Source: Levilinea saccharolytica (lineage in GTDB: Bacteria; Chloroflexota; Anaerolineae; Anaerolineales; Anaerolineaceae). Taken from it: a stretch of 64,000 bases of DNA. A model generated the notes under the pieces. It saw nothing but the letters and a program-made list of their open reading frames with translations, had not been told where the DNA came from and did no database searches. How positions within the stretch are numbered: position 1 is the first letter of the stretch; the number at the start of each line of letters is the position of its first letter. Both the position numbers and the translations under genes were made by a program. Positions 34,870 to 44,079 of this stretch are shown here, piece after piece. The DNA is taken from assembly GCF_001306035.1 (NCBI RefSeq), contig NZ_LGCM01000002.1, positions 1-64,000 of the forward strand, in the 5' to 3' direction.

Positions 34870-35727
34870 ATGAAGACGATCTTAATCACAGGGGTGGGCG
34901 GGCCAGCCGGGGCGAATTTGGCCGCGATGCTGGTGGAACGCGGCTGCCATGTGGTGGGGGTGGATTTGCGCGAAGTGCCGTTCACGGAAGGACTGTTCCT
35001 TCAGGCCCCGCCGGTGTTGGAACCGCAGTATCTGCCCTTCCTGCAGGAGATCGTACGGCGCGAGGGCGTGGATCTGGTCATCCCCACGCTGACCGAGGAA
35101 CTGCCCTTGATGGCCGGGGCGTGGAGCCAGTTAGAAGATACGCCGGTGGTAATCTCCTCTGAACAGGCGGTGGCGGTCGCCCAGGATAAATACTGGACGG
35201 CCAAAGAGCTGGCGCGGCGTGAGGTTCCGGTTCCCAAATTCGGCCTGCCCTCCGATTTTGCGGATGCCCAGGTGGTGGCCGAGCGTTTGGGTTGGCCGTG
35301 CGTGGTGAAGCCGCGGCGCGGGCGGGGCGGGCGCGGTGTGCGGCTCTTGCAGGCGGGGGAATGGGAGCAGAACGCCTGGCCGGATGAGGATTGGATTGTG
35401 CAGGAGTTTGTGCCGGGGATTGATTACGCGCCTAATGTGTTTGTGGGCGAGGCCGAATCCTTTGCGGTGGTGCTGGAAAAAACCGTGCTGCGCGAAGGGA
35501 TCACCGGCAATGCGCTGAGCGTGGAACGGGTGGAGGCGGCAGACGTGGCCCGCACGGCGATTTTGGCGGCGCAGGCGGTGGGGCTGACCGGCCCCCTGGA
35601 TGTGGACATCCGGCGGCGAGCCAACGGCCAGCCAGTGGTGCTGGAAATTAATGCGCGCTTCGGGGCCAATATCCGCTGCGCCCCTGAGGTGTTAGACGCG
35701 ATGCTGAAAGTGTATTTCCCGCGCTGA
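34870..35727 (+). CDS. ATP-grasp domain protein
   Basis: The 285-residue protein begins with a Rossmann-like pre-ATP-grasp domain (MKTILITGVGGPAGANLAAML) and continues with an ATP-grasp domain (about 105-280): LGWPCVVKPRRGRGGRGVRLL (ATP-binding lysine and Gly loop), EDWIVQEFVPG, and VVLEINARFGANI, whose Glu and Asn bind magnesium. The layout resembles carbamoyl-phosphate-synthase-like ligases that couple a carboxylate to an amine. Substrate unknown. Shares a transcript with the epimerase 17 bp downstream. Confidence 0.85.
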   Translation: MKTILITGVGGPAGANLAAMLVERGCHVVGVDLREVPFTEGLFLQAPPVLEPQYLPFLQEIVRREGVDLVIPTLTEELPLMAGAWSQLEDTPVVISSEQAVAVAQDKYWTAKELARREVPVPKFGLPSDFADAQVVAERLGWPCVVKPRRGRGGRGVRLLQAGEWEQNAWPDEDWIVQEFVPGIDYAPNVFVGEAESFAVVLEKTVLREGITGNALSVERVEAADVARTAILAAQAVGLTGPLDVDIRRRANGQPVVLEINARFGANIRCAPEVLDAMLKVYFPR

Positions 35728-35744
35728 GCGGGCAGGAGGCTGAC

Positions 35745-36740
35745 ATGAAAGTTTTGTTCATCGGCGGGACGGGGATCATCAGTTCGGGCTGTGCGCCGCT
35801 GGCTGTAGAACGCGGCATGGAGCTGTATTTAATGAACCGCGGGCAGTCCTTCCGCCCTCCGGCGGCAGGGACGCACCTGTTGGTTGGAGACATCCGCGAG
35901 CGTGAATCGGCCCTGCGCGCGCTGGGGGATCATACTTTCGATGCGGTGGTGAACTGGGTGGCCTACCTGCCGGAACAGGTGGAGATGGATTTGGAATTGT
36001 TCCGCGGACGCACGGATCAATATGTGTTCATCAGTTCGGCTTCAGCGTACCAAACTCCGCCGCGGCGGCTGCCGGTGACGGAAGCGACCGTGCTGGACAA
36101 CCCATTCTGGCAGTACTCGCGCAACAAAATTGCCTGCGAAGAGCGCCTGCTGCGGGCTTACCGCGAAGAAAAATTCCCTGTGACCGTGGTGCGCCCGTCG
36201 CACACCTATGCCCCTTCGTATTTACCGGTGGAGGGCGGTTATTCCGTGCTGGACCGCATGCTGCGGGGAGAGCCGGTAATCGTGCACGGGGACGGCACTT
36301 CTCTGTGGACGCTGACCCACCATACCGATTTCGCGCGCGGGTTCCTGGGTCTGCTGGGCAACAGCCACGCGCTGGGCGAGACCTACCATATCACCTCAGA
36401 CGAGTGGCTGACCTGGGATCAGATTCATGCGATGATCGCGCAGGCGGCGGGGACGCGGGCGAAGATTGTGCATGTGCCTTCGGAGGTCATTGCGGCCTTT
36501 GACGCGGAATGGGGGGCCAGTCTGCTGGGGGATAAGGCCCACAGTCGGGTGTTTGACAACCAAAAAATCAAACGGGCCGTGCCGGATTTTCGTGCAGTGA
36601 TCCCGTTTTCACAGGGGGTGAAGGAGATCGTCGCCTGGCACCAGGCGCACCCGCAGGACTGCAAAGTGGATGCGGCATATAACCGCACCACAGAACGCAT
36701 CCTGGCGGCCATGCGCGGGGTGCGGCCTGGGGAGAGCTGA
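35745..36740 (+). CDS. NAD-dependent epimerase/dehydratase (extended SDR)
   Basis: The 331-residue protein has the nucleotide-binding VLFIGGTGIISSGCAPLA at the N terminus, then FISSASAYQ (active-site Ser region) and a degenerate YxxxK (QYSRNKIACEE, Tyr and Lys present). The C-terminal part binds a sugar-like substrate (WTLTHHTDFARGFLGLLGN). It resembles NAD-dependent epimerases of nucleotide sugars and chloroplast RNA-binding-like SDRs. Operon with the ATP-grasp gene suggests modification of a common small molecule. Confidence 0.87.
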   Translation: MKVLFIGGTGIISSGCAPLAVERGMELYLMNRGQSFRPPAAGTHLLVGDIRERESALRALGDHTFDAVVNWVAYLPEQVEMDLELFRGRTDQYVFISSASAYQTPPRRLPVTEATVLDNPFWQYSRNKIACEERLLRAYREEKFPVTVVRPSHTYAPSYLPVEGGYSVLDRMLRGEPVIVHGDGTSLWTLTHHTDFARGFLGLLGNSHALGETYHITSDEWLTWDQIHAMIAQAAGTRAKIVHVPSEVIAAFDAEWGASLLGDKAHSRVFDNQKIKRAVPDFRAVIPFSQGVKEIVAWHQAHPQDCKVDAAYNRTTERILAAMRGVRPGES

Positions 36741-36979
36741 AAGCCGCGGGGGAGAAGCAGCAGGGGCCTGATGAGACCCTACAATATTGCAAGCTGCCAT
36801 TTTTTGTCGGACGAATTGGGCGGTTATCTTGTATATTTAAGATGCCAATCAAATCGCACGATGTCGAATTGGCTGCGTTTCAACACTTAATCAATCACCT
36901 TTGAGTTTGGTGTGGATGTAGGTCTGACGGCTCCTATCCTTAAGTCTTTGTAGAATTATTGCTCTTTGCAGGTGAGACC

Positions 36980-39900
36980 GTGGGTATTTTTCAATTTGGC
37001 CTGTTAACCCTGATGGTTGTGCGCATCATTGCAGTTGTGGTCACGCTGGATCTGGCAGCGCGATTGAAGGATATCCGCTATCGGTGGATTTCTCTGGGCT
37101 GGGGCATTTACGTGCTGTCGGCAGTGGCGGGATTTTTATCACCGTACGGACTGGTATGGGAATTCCTGTATCCATTCTTAGCGGCGGCGGCGCTGCTGGT
37201 GGCGGTGATGGGCACCCTGGGTCTGTTCTATGAAGTGAAGCCGATCGCGATGTTGGCATGCGTTGGGGGGGCCTTGGCTGTGGGCGGGGTTATCCGTCTG
37301 TTCGTGTCCATGCAGGCTGCGGCAATTTTCTTTATGGCCGTGCAATTTTTAACTCTGTTCTGCGGCGCGGTGGTTTTGTTCCGTTCCTATCAGGTTTTTC
37401 GAAAAATTGCGGGCAGCAGCCTGAAATGGTTGATGCTTGTTTTCTTATTAGGCGCGTCGCAGGTTTTGGTGACATTTTGGCACGTTAACCCGGTGCAGTC
37501 CCCGGTTTCGATGATCGGCACGATTGCCATCTCAATAGCGATGCTGATTTTCTTCATCTATTTAGAACAGACTCTTCTGCAGGCCCGCTTTCAGCACGGA
37601 GAAGAACGCTACCGGCGCATTGTGCAGAATGCGCAGGAGGGCATTTGGGAGACAGACAGCGAAGGGCGCACGGTGTTTACCAACGAAGCCCTGCAAAAAC
37701 TGCTGGGATATTCTGCTGAGGAACTGCGCAACCATCCGGTGGAAGATTTTGTGTACGCTTACGATCAGGAGATGGTGCAGGAGGCCCGCGCCCAACTGCG
37801 TCAGGGGGAGCGTATTCAATATGAAGTGCGGCTGCTGCGGCGGGACGGCGATCTGATCACCGCCCTGGTCAGCTCCAGCCCAATTCAGAACGCAGAAAAG
37901 GTGTATCAGGGGGCGGTGGATACCGTTCTGGACATGAGTGAGCAGTATCAGCGCCAGCAGGAACTGACGGTGATCGCAAACGTGTCTTCGGCGCTGCGCC
38001 TGGCCCCTACCCGCAAAGAGATGGGCCCCATTTTGGTGGATCAGGCGGCGCAGCTGCTGCATGCGGCCGCAGCAGCTCTGGTGATTCGCATGGGGGAATA
38101 CGATGAGGTGTTCGTGGAGGAGGCGGGGGGAGCCTGGGCGTCGCTGCGCGGGCTGCGCTGCAAGAGCGTGGAATTGACGGAGCGGCTGTCGGAAGTGACC
38201 CCGGATTACTATGTGGCCTGCGGGATTGTGGCGGCGCGGGAACAGCAGATTGGCGCGGTGTGGGTGGGGCGGGAACGGGTGTTTGAGGTGGGCGAACAGC
38301 ATTTGCTGTATTCGATCAGCGACATCACCGCCAACGCCATTCAGCGAGCCGCTCTGCACGAAGCCACCGAGCACCGTGCCCGCCAACTGGCGATTGCTAA
38401 CCGCATGGGGCAGGAACTGGTCGGCAGCCGGGATCTGTATAGTGTGTATCAAACGGCTTGCAAATATGTGCGCCAGTTGATCAACGCCGATAACTTTGGC
38501 ATTTCGCTGTATGACGCCGAAAAGAGCGAGCTCACCGCGGCGTTTATGATGAACGGATCGGAAGAAATTGATCCCAGCGAGTTCCCGCCGCTGCACTACA
38601 CGCCTGCAGATGCCAATTACGGGCGGGCGAAGGCCATCTACAGCGCCCGGCCGGTGGTGTGCGATGAATTGGGCGCGCGTGCACGGGCCGGGAGAGGCCA
38701 TTTTATGGGGCAGGGGGAACTGCCGGAAACCGGTATGTACGTGCCCTTATTGGTCGAAGGACGTGTGATTGGCCTGATGGAGCTGCAAAGCTATCAGGTC
38801 AATATCTACAATCAAAATGAAGCCGATTTTCTCAGCATGCTCGCCAACCAGGTCGGTCTGGCCATCATGAACGCGCGCCTGTTTGATGAAACTCAGCGGC
38901 AGCTGCGCCAATTGACCTCGCTGCGGGCGATTGACCAGACCATCATTCACAATATGGATCTGTCATCCACGCTAAAGGCCATCTGCGAGCAGGCTGCTGT
39001 GCAGCTCAATGTGGAAGGGGTGGCGGTGCATCTGGCGCGCGGCAAATCGGGCATATTGGCCTTGATGGCTTGCTGCAGCCCCAATGGAAAATTGGAATTT
39101 CGCAATAAGGTGGGTCACGCGCTGGCGGCCTGGGTGGCGGAGAAGCGCACCATCCTGATGATTGACGACCTTGCCAACCCGCCGGAAGAATTCTGGGGGG
39201 ATGAATCTATTCAGGCGGTGCATGAAGCCGGAATCCAGAAGTATGTGGGCATACCGCTGGAATCCAAGAACACGTTTGAAGGCGTGCTGGAAGTATACGG
39301 CAGCGACGCCGGGCGCATGGATGAGGAATGGCTGGAATTTCTGATCACGATTGCTGGCCAGCTTTCCATTGCTGTGGAAAATGCAATTCTGTTCAGCGAT
39401 TTGCAGCAAAGCAACCGCGAACTGGCTGAGGCCTACGACGCCACCATTGAGGGGTGGTCGCGGGCTTTGGATTTACGCGATAAAGAAACCGAAGGCCACA
39501 CGCGCCGGGTAACGGAAATGACCCTGAGGTTGGCTGAGGCGATGGGCGTTTCGGGGGAGGAACGGGTGTATTACCGGCGGGGGGCGCTGCTGCACGACAT
39601 CGGCAAGATGGGCATCCCCGACAGCATCCTCTTGAAACCTGGTTCGCTGACCACCGAAGAATGGGCCATCATGCGGCGGCATCCTTCCTATGCCCAGGCC
39701 ATGCTTTCCCCGATTCCCTATTTGTGGCAGTCGCTGGACATCCCCTACAGCCACCATGAACGCTGGGACGGCAGCGGCTACCCACGCGGGCTGAAAGGGG
39801 AGCTGATCCCCTTGGCGGCGCGCATTTTTGCGGTGGTGGATGTTTGGGACGCGCTGACCTCGAACCGGCCTTACCGCCCGGCCTGGGGCGAAGAGGAAGC

Positions 39901-39994
39901 CCTGGCCTACATCCGCGACCAGGCGGGGAAACATTTTGACCCGGCGGTGGTGAATATCTTTTTAGAGAATTATCCGGAATGGACCAAGACCTAG
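36980..39994 (+). CDS. Membrane sensor with PAS, three GAF-like domains and HD-GYP phosphodiesterase
   Basis: The 1004-residue protein should hydrolyse cyclic di-GMP. Order: six to seven membrane segments (about 1-195), PAS (205-320; NEALQKLLGYSAEEL), three GAF-like regions (about 335-455, 470-640, 655-805) and a C-terminal HD-GYP domain (815-1000) with HDIGKMGIPD (872-881) and HHERWDGSGYPRGL. All metal-binding residues of an active HD-GYP appear present. The GTG at 36980 follows AGGTGAG; the longer TTG form at 36959 has no ribosome site. The 240 bp upstream contain no other gene. Ends at a strong terminator. Confidence 0.88.
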   Translation: MGIFQFGLLTLMVVRIIAVVVTLDLAARLKDIRYRWISLGWGIYVLSAVAGFLSPYGLVWEFLYPFLAAAALLVAVMGTLGLFYEVKPIAMLACVGGALAVGGVIRLFVSMQAAAIFFMAVQFLTLFCGAVVLFRSYQVFRKIAGSSLKWLMLVFLLGASQVLVTFWHVNPVQSPVSMIGTIAISIAMLIFFIYLEQTLLQARFQHGEERYRRIVQNAQEGIWETDSEGRTVFTNEALQKLLGYSAEELRNHPVEDFVYAYDQEMVQEARAQLRQGERIQYEVRLLRRDGDLITALVSSSPIQNAEKVYQGAVDTVLDMSEQYQRQQELTVIANVSSALRLAPTRKEMGPILVDQAAQLLHAAAAALVIRMGEYDEVFVEEAGGAWASLRGLRCKSVELTERLSEVTPDYYVACGIVAAREQQIGAVWVGRERVFEVGEQHLLYSISDITANAIQRAALHEATEHRARQLAIANRMGQELVGSRDLYSVYQTACKYVRQLINADNFGISLYDAEKSELTAAFMMNGSEEIDPSEFPPLHYTPADANYGRAKAIYSARPVVCDELGARARAGRGHFMGQGELPETGMYVPLLVEGRVIGLMELQSYQVNIYNQNEADFLSMLANQVGLAIMNARLFDETQRQLRQLTSLRAIDQTIIHNMDLSSTLKAICEQAAVQLNVEGVAVHLARGKSGILALMACCSPNGKLEFRNKVGHALAAWVAEKRTILMIDDLANPPEEFWGDESIQAVHEAGIQKYVGIPLESKNTFEGVLEVYGSDAGRMDEEWLEFLITIAGQLSIAVENAILFSDLQQSNRELAEAYDATIEGWSRALDLRDKETEGHTRRVTEMTLRLAEAMGVSGEERVYYRRGALLHDIGKMGIPDSILLKPGSLTTEEWAIMRRHPSYAQAMLSPIPYLWQSLDIPYSHHERWDGSGYPRGLKGELIPLAARIFAVVDVWDALTSNRPYRPAWGEEEALAYIRDQAGKHFDPAVVNIFLENYPEWTKT

Positions 39995-40016
39995 AAAAAC
40001 CGAGATGAACACCCGC

Positions 40017-40052
40017 CAGCCGCACGGAACACCACCGGGCGGCTGTTTTTTT
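40017..40052 (+). terminator. Terminator after the HD-GYP gene
   Basis: CAGCCGC (40017-40023) and GCGGCTG (40039-40045) form a 7-bp stem, with inner pairing possible, followed by seven T. Confidence 0.9.
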
Positions 40053-40155
40053 GGCGGTTGTGGCTGGACTTTGCCATACAAAGCGGGTGATTTTCATCCT
40101 TTTTAGGGGAGGACTGCCTGAGAGTGGCGCAAGATGCAGTATAATCAAATGAAGC

Positions 40156-40169
40156 GATACAAATATACT
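40156..40169. promoter_or_regulatory. Motif GATACAAATATACT upstream of tupA
   Basis: Located 21 bp before the tupA start and 11 bp after a TATAAT (40140-40145). The same 14 bases occur at 42491-42504 before the SUOX-like lipoprotein gene, and similarity continues as N-TATT. The AT-rich, partly symmetrical form (ATACA...TGTAT here) fits an operator for the GntR-type regulator encoded between the two sites; this is inference. Confidence 0.6.
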
Positions 40170-40189
40170 GTATTTCTCAGGAGATGATT

Positions 40190-41155
40190 ATGCGTTCACT
40201 CACTCAAATGCGCCCGTGGATGGCGCTGATGTTGGCCTTTGCTTTGGTTTTGGCGGCGTGCACCCCCGCGGCGCCCGCAGCCCCGACGGCTGTTCCAGCC
40301 CCAGTGGATGTTCCAGCCCCAACGGATGTTCCGGCGGAACCCGCGGCCCCCACCGCAGAAGCCCCGGCGGCCCCTGCTGCACCGGCGGTCACGGAACTGA
40401 TTCTGGCGACCACCACCAGCACGCGTGATTCGGGCCTGTTAGACGTGCTGCTGCCCGTATTTCAGGAGAAAAGCGGCTACCAGGTGAAGATGGTGGCGGT
40501 GGGCAGCGGTCAGGCTTTGAAAATGGGCGAAGAAGGCAACGCGGATGTGCTGCTGGTGCATGCGCCCGCCGCGGAAAAAGAGCTGATGGACCAGGGCTTT
40601 GGCAAGGAGCGCTTGCTGGTGATGCACAACGACTTCATCTTTGTCGGGCCCAAGGAAGATCCGGCGGGGGTGAAGGGTGTGAAAGCTCCGGCGGACGTGC
40701 TCAAGAAAATTGCGGAAAGCAAGGCGGTGTTTGTTTCCCGCGGCGACGATTCGGGCACGCACAAGATGGAGCTTAATTTGTGGAAGGCTGCCGGGATCAC
40801 CCCTGAGGGCGATTGGTATTTGCAGTCGGGGCAGGGCATGGGCGAAACCCTGCGCATCGCTTCGGAAAAGGCCGGGTACACCCTGACCGATCGGGCGACC
40901 TACCTGGCGCAGAAAGATACGCTGGAATTGGAAATTCTGGTGGAAGGCGACGCTTCGCTGCTGAACATCTACCATGTGATCACCGTGAACCCGGAGAAAT
41001 GGCCCAAGGTGAATGTGGAAGGGGCCAAGGCTTTCGCTGATTTCTTGGTGGCGGCGGACACGCAGAAAATGATTTCTGAATTTGGCGTGGAAAAATACGG
41101 CCAGCCACTGTTCTTTGCAGACGCGGGTAAAGCTGAAGACGCCGTCGGGAAGTAA
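40190..41155 (+). CDS. tupA: Tungstate-binding lipoprotein
   Basis: The 321-residue extracytoplasmic solute-binding protein has a lipobox (LVLAAC, Cys24), an Ala/Pro linker with VPAPTDVPAP repeats (25-65), and the TupA core: LATTTSTRDSGLLDVLLPVF, GSGQALKMGEEGNADVLLVH, HNDFIFVGP and SRGDDSGTH, the TTST and SGT segments being the oxyanion-binding signatures. ATG 40190 has AGGAG 7 bases upstream; ATG 40184 is too close to it. No tupB or tupC follows, which is unusual. Terminator at 41178. Confidence 0.9.
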   Translation: MRSLTQMRPWMALMLAFALVLAACTPAAPAAPTAVPAPVDVPAPTDVPAEPAAPTAEAPAAPAAPAVTELILATTTSTRDSGLLDVLLPVFQEKSGYQVKMVAVGSGQALKMGEEGNADVLLVHAPAAEKELMDQGFGKERLLVMHNDFIFVGPKEDPAGVKGVKAPADVLKKIAESKAVFVSRGDDSGTHKMELNLWKAAGITPEGDWYLQSGQGMGETLRIASEKAGYTLTDRATYLAQKDTLELEILVEGDASLLNIYHVITVNPEKWPKVNVEGAKAFADFLVAADTQKMISEFGVEKYGQPLFFADAGKAEDAVGK

Positions 41156-41177
41156 ACCGGGCGGTTAAGCAAGCGTG

Positions 41178-41215
41178 CGGGCTGGGCAAACTCATTTTGC
41201 TCAGCCCGTTTTATT
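41178..41215. terminator. Bidirectional terminator between tupA and the regulator
   Basis: A GC-rich 12-13-bp stem with one bulge (41178-41190 / 41195-41208, loop CTCA) is followed by TTTTATT. The AAA/TTTT base of the loop arm gives T-rich output on both strands. It separates two convergent genes. Confidence 0.85.
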
Positions 41216-42329
41216 ATGTCTGGGGTGGGTCCGCGAGGTGAATCTGACCGGTTTCCTGGTTTTCATAGCCGGGGAAACGGGAGATGAAATCTTTGCCAGC
41301 GGGGGAAGCCAGCCAGTCAGCCAGGGCGTTCAGAGGCGGCTGGGCCAGGGCCTCGGCGGGCGCGACCAGATCGTAGCGTTCGCGGGTGAGGAAGATGAAA
41401 TCCAGGCCGTAGGCCAGGGCCGCGGATTCGAGGCCCAGACCGGTGGAAGCGGCGCCTTCGGCCACTGCGCGAGCCACGTCGGAATGGGTCAGGCGCTCGT
41501 CGCTGTAGCCCTGGATGTTTTGGGGGGCTATGCCCGCCTGTTCCAACATGGCATCCAGCCAGACGCGGGTTCCCGAGCCGGGCTGGCGGTTGACAAAGCG
41601 AACGCGCGGCTGAGCCAGATCCAAAAGGCCGCTTAGTTTCAGCGGGTTGCCGGGGGGGATGATGAGACCCAGGCGGCGGTGAGCCAGGGTGAGCAGGGCC
41701 ATTTTTCGGCCGGGGAGGGCCTTTTGCACGGCGGTGCGGTTGTAGCCGCCGCTGTGCGGGTCCCACAGATGGCAGCCCGCCAGATCGGCGCGGCCTTCGG
41801 CCAGAGCCTGCAAGCCGCCCTGACTGCCGGCGTAGGCAATTTGCAGGGCGCAGCCGGGCACAATCTCGCTGAATTGGGCCGCCAGGGCGTTGAGCAGGGG
41901 GTCATGGCTGCCTACAAAGCGCAGGACGCGCCGCAGGGGGATGTGCTGCTGGTGTTCCAGAGTGCGCCAGCGGTCCATGGCTAACTGCAAAGCGGACTGC
42001 ACCTCTTCCAGGGTGTGGCCGGCGGTCAGCGTTTCCAGCAGGAAAGCTTCGGCGCGGTGCACCAGGCTGGCCTGACGGATGACGGTCTGGGTCTGAGCCT
42101 GGGCGGGGGGGATGGCCTCGCCCACCTGGGTTCCCTGTCCAGCGCGGCTGACCAGCAGCCCCTGGCGGGAAAGCTCGTTGTAGGCGCGCTGCACCGTACC
42201 GGGGGTGCAGTTCCAACGGGCGCACATCTGGCGCACAGCGGGCAGACGGTCCCCCGGCTGCAGGCGGCCGCTGAGGATCTCCTGGCGGATGGATTCGGCG
42301 ATCTGTTGATACAAATAGGTTTCGTCCAT
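41214..42329 (-). CDS. GntR-type regulator with periplasmic-binding-protein-like domain
   Basis: The 371-residue protein has an N-terminal winged HTH of the GntR kind (YLYQQIAESIRQEILSGRLQ, PAVRQMCARWNCTPGTVQRAYNEL) and a C-terminal PBP_like domain (about 120-350; VRFVNRQPGSGTRVWLDAML, YSDERLTHSDVARAVAEGAAS), the type that senses molybdate or tungstate in related regulators. ATG 42329 has AAGGTG upstream; the ORF extends to 42758 without support. It faces tupA and is divergent from the SUOX-like gene, so it most likely controls both. A partial copy of the shared motif (GATACAAATA) occurs at 42308-42317 inside its own first codons. Confidence 0.85.
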   Translation of the reverse strand: MDETYLYQQIAESIRQEILSGRLQPGDRLPAVRQMCARWNCTPGTVQRAYNELSRQGLLVSRAGQGTQVGEAIPPAQAQTQTVIRQASLVHRAEAFLLETLTAGHTLEEVQSALQLAMDRWRTLEHQQHIPLRRVLRFVGSHDPLLNALAAQFSEIVPGCALQIAYAGSQGGLQALAEGRADLAGCHLWDPHSGGYNRTAVQKALPGRKMALLTLAHRRLGLIIPPGNPLKLSGLLDLAQPRVRFVNRQPGSGTRVWLDAMLEQAGIAPQNIQGYSDERLTHSDVARAVAEGAASTGLGLESAALAYGLDFIFLTRERYDLVAPAEALAQPPLNALADWLASPAGKDFISRFPGYENQETGQIHLADPPQT

Positions 42330-42441
42330 GTGCGCACCTTCATCGTAGCGGCTGCGGGTGAACCCCTTGTGTTGAGTATATCGTTTGCGGGTGAAAATGA
42401 CAACGGTAGGGCATGCGCTGAAGACTGCTCCCCTGGGAAGA

Positions 42442-42470
42442 TTGACAAGCGGGGTAGGAACGATTAGACT
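42442..42470 (+). promoter_or_regulatory. Promoter of the SUOX-like lipoprotein operon
   Basis: TTGACA (42442-42447) and TAGACT (42465-42470), 17-bp spacing. The repeated motif at 42491-42504 lies just downstream of the predicted start point, a position that would allow repression. Confidence 0.6.
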
Positions 42471-42490
42471 TAGCAACGGATAATTGTATA

Positions 42491-42504
42491 GATACAAATA
42501 TACT
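42491..42504. promoter_or_regulatory. Second copy of motif GATACAAATATACT
   Basis: Identical over 14 bases to 40156-40169, with flanking N-TATT also alike. It lies 55 bp before the lipoprotein start and about 15 bp after the predicted transcription start. In GC-rich surroundings such an AT-only repeat is unlikely by chance. Confidence 0.65.
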
Positions 42505-42558
42505 TTATTCGCCCTTTCGTTTTTGAAGACCCAAACATCTATTTCTGAGGAGAAACCC

Positions 42559-44016
42559 ATGCGTAAACACACTTTGCTTGCGTTCATTCTGGCGCTGAGC
42601 CTGATCTTAGCGGGCTGCCAACCCGCGGCTGCGCCCGAACCGACGGCTGCGCCCACCGCTGTGCCCACGGCGGCCGAGGTGCTGGCCCCTGAGCTGCCCG
42701 CGTTGACCGTTTTGAGCGGGGAGAAGAGCCTTGAATTGACCCTGGAAGAAGTTCTCAAGATGCCGGCGGTGGAAGGCTATGCAGGTATCAAATCGAGCAC
42801 GGGGAAAATCACCCCGCCGGCCCTGTTCAAGGGCGTTTTGATCACCGATTTGCTGAAGGATATGGGCGGCCTGACCCCTGAGTTGGGCGTTCAGCTTGAA
42901 GCTGAAGACGGCTACGCCATCACCTATTCGGCGGACCAGATCACAGAGGGCGATTTCATCACCTATGACCCGGTGACCGGAGATGAAATCGAGGTTTCAG
43001 GACCGCTGCAGGTGATCCTGGCGTATGAGATGGACGGCCAACCTTTGGATGCCAAACGGGACGGCCAACTGCGCGTGGCGGTGATCAGCGCGGAGAAAAA
43101 CCAGGTGGTGGACGGCCACTGGGCGGTAAAGTGGGTGAGCAAACTCACCGTAAAGGATATGGGCGAGGAATGGACGCTGGTTCTGGACGGCGCCATCACC
43201 CAAGAAATTGACCGCGGGACGTTTGAATCGGGCGCGGCGGAAAACTGCCATAAGGCCACCTGGACGGACGATAAAGCCCAGGAGTGGACGGGGATTCCCC
43301 TGTGGCTGCTGGTGGGCTATGTGGATGATGAGATCAAGCACAACGGCCCGGCCTTCAACGACGCTCTGGCGGACGCGGGCTACACCGTGGAAGTGGTGGC
43401 CAAGGACGGCTATTCGGTGACGTTCGACAGTGCGAAGGTAAAACGCAACGACAACATGATCGTGGCCTACCTGATGAACGGCAATCCGCTGACCGAGAAG
43501 GACTTCCCGCTGCATCTGGTGGGCAGTGACGCGACCAAGAAAGACAGCATTGGCTCCATCGCCCAGATCATTGTGCATCTGGACGCCAAGCCTGCCGCTG
43601 AATCCGCCTCCACCGAAGAAGTCAAGCCGACCGAAGCGGCCCCTGCGCCGGCGGCCGAGGTGAGCGGCGATTTCGTCATCACGGGTATGGTGGAAACGCC
43701 CACCGGCTGGACGATGGACGATCTGAAGAAATTGGAAGTGGTCAAATTGAATGTGGAACACCCCAAGAAGGGCAAGATGGATGTGGAGGGTGTGCTCCTG
43801 AAGACTTTGTTCGACGTGGTTAAGGTGAAGGTGGAAGCTGCCACGCTGGTGCTGACGGCCTCGGATGGGTACACCGCGGAAGCCAAGATGGCGGATGTGC
43901 TGGCCTGCAAAGACTGCCTGGTGCAGTTCACCGAGGACGGCAAGCTGAACGCGGTCATGCCCGGGCTGGAAAGCAGCACCTGGGTGAAAGAGATCGTCAA
44001 GTTCGAAATCAAGTAA
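42559..44016 (+). CDS. Lipoprotein with three sulfite-oxidase-like (Oxidored_molyb) modules
   Basis: The 485-residue protein has a lipobox (LILAGC, Cys20) and three domains that look like the molybdopterin-binding fold of sulfite oxidase (about 40-185, 190-345 and 380-485). Each has the strands 'LTLEEVLKMP', 'FKGVLITDLL', 'DGYAITYS' and 'NDNMIVAYLMNG' or near equivalents. The active-site Cys of sulfite oxidases is not evident at the expected place in any module, so they may not hold the cofactor. The location suggests extracytoplasmic binding or handling of molybdo/tungsto compounds, which is inference. ATG 42559 has GAGGAG upstream. Confidence 0.75.
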   Translation: MRKHTLLAFILALSLILAGCQPAAAPEPTAAPTAVPTAAEVLAPELPALTVLSGEKSLELTLEEVLKMPAVEGYAGIKSSTGKITPPALFKGVLITDLLKDMGGLTPELGVQLEAEDGYAITYSADQITEGDFITYDPVTGDEIEVSGPLQVILAYEMDGQPLDAKRDGQLRVAVISAEKNQVVDGHWAVKWVSKLTVKDMGEEWTLVLDGAITQEIDRGTFESGAAENCHKATWTDDKAQEWTGIPLWLLVGYVDDEIKHNGPAFNDALADAGYTVEVVAKDGYSVTFDSAKVKRNDNMIVAYLMNGNPLTEKDFPLHLVGSDATKKDSIGSIAQIIVHLDAKPAAESASTEEVKPTEAAPAPAAEVSGDFVITGMVETPTGWTMDDLKKLEVVKLNVEHPKKGKMDVEGVLLKTLFDVVKVKVEAATLVLTASDGYTAEAKMADVLACKDCLVQFTEDGKLNAVMPGLESSTWVKEIVKFEIK

Positions 44017-44029
44017 ATCCGATTTCAGA

Positions 44030-44058
44030 CCGGGCTGACCTGCACAAGGCCAGCCCGG
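44030..44058 (+). terminator. Hairpin after the SUOX-like gene
   Basis: CCGGGCTG (44030-44037) pairs with CAGCCCGG (44051-44058), with further pairing of ACC/GG inside; followed by ATTCTTTATT. A partial terminator that may let some transcription through to the wtpA-type gene 20 bp downstream. Confidence 0.7.
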
Positions 44059-44079
44059 ATTCTTTATTGTGAGTGTGCC

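Noticed and set aside
42308-42317. Third full operator copy in the regulator gene
   Set aside because: Only 10 bases match, and they encode YLYQ, which is usual at this place in GntR-type proteins; kept as a remark only.
42330-42758. N-terminal extension of the GntR-type regulator
   Set aside because: It reads backwards through the divergent promoter, the shared motif and the SUOX-like signal peptide; ATG 42329 has a ribosome site.
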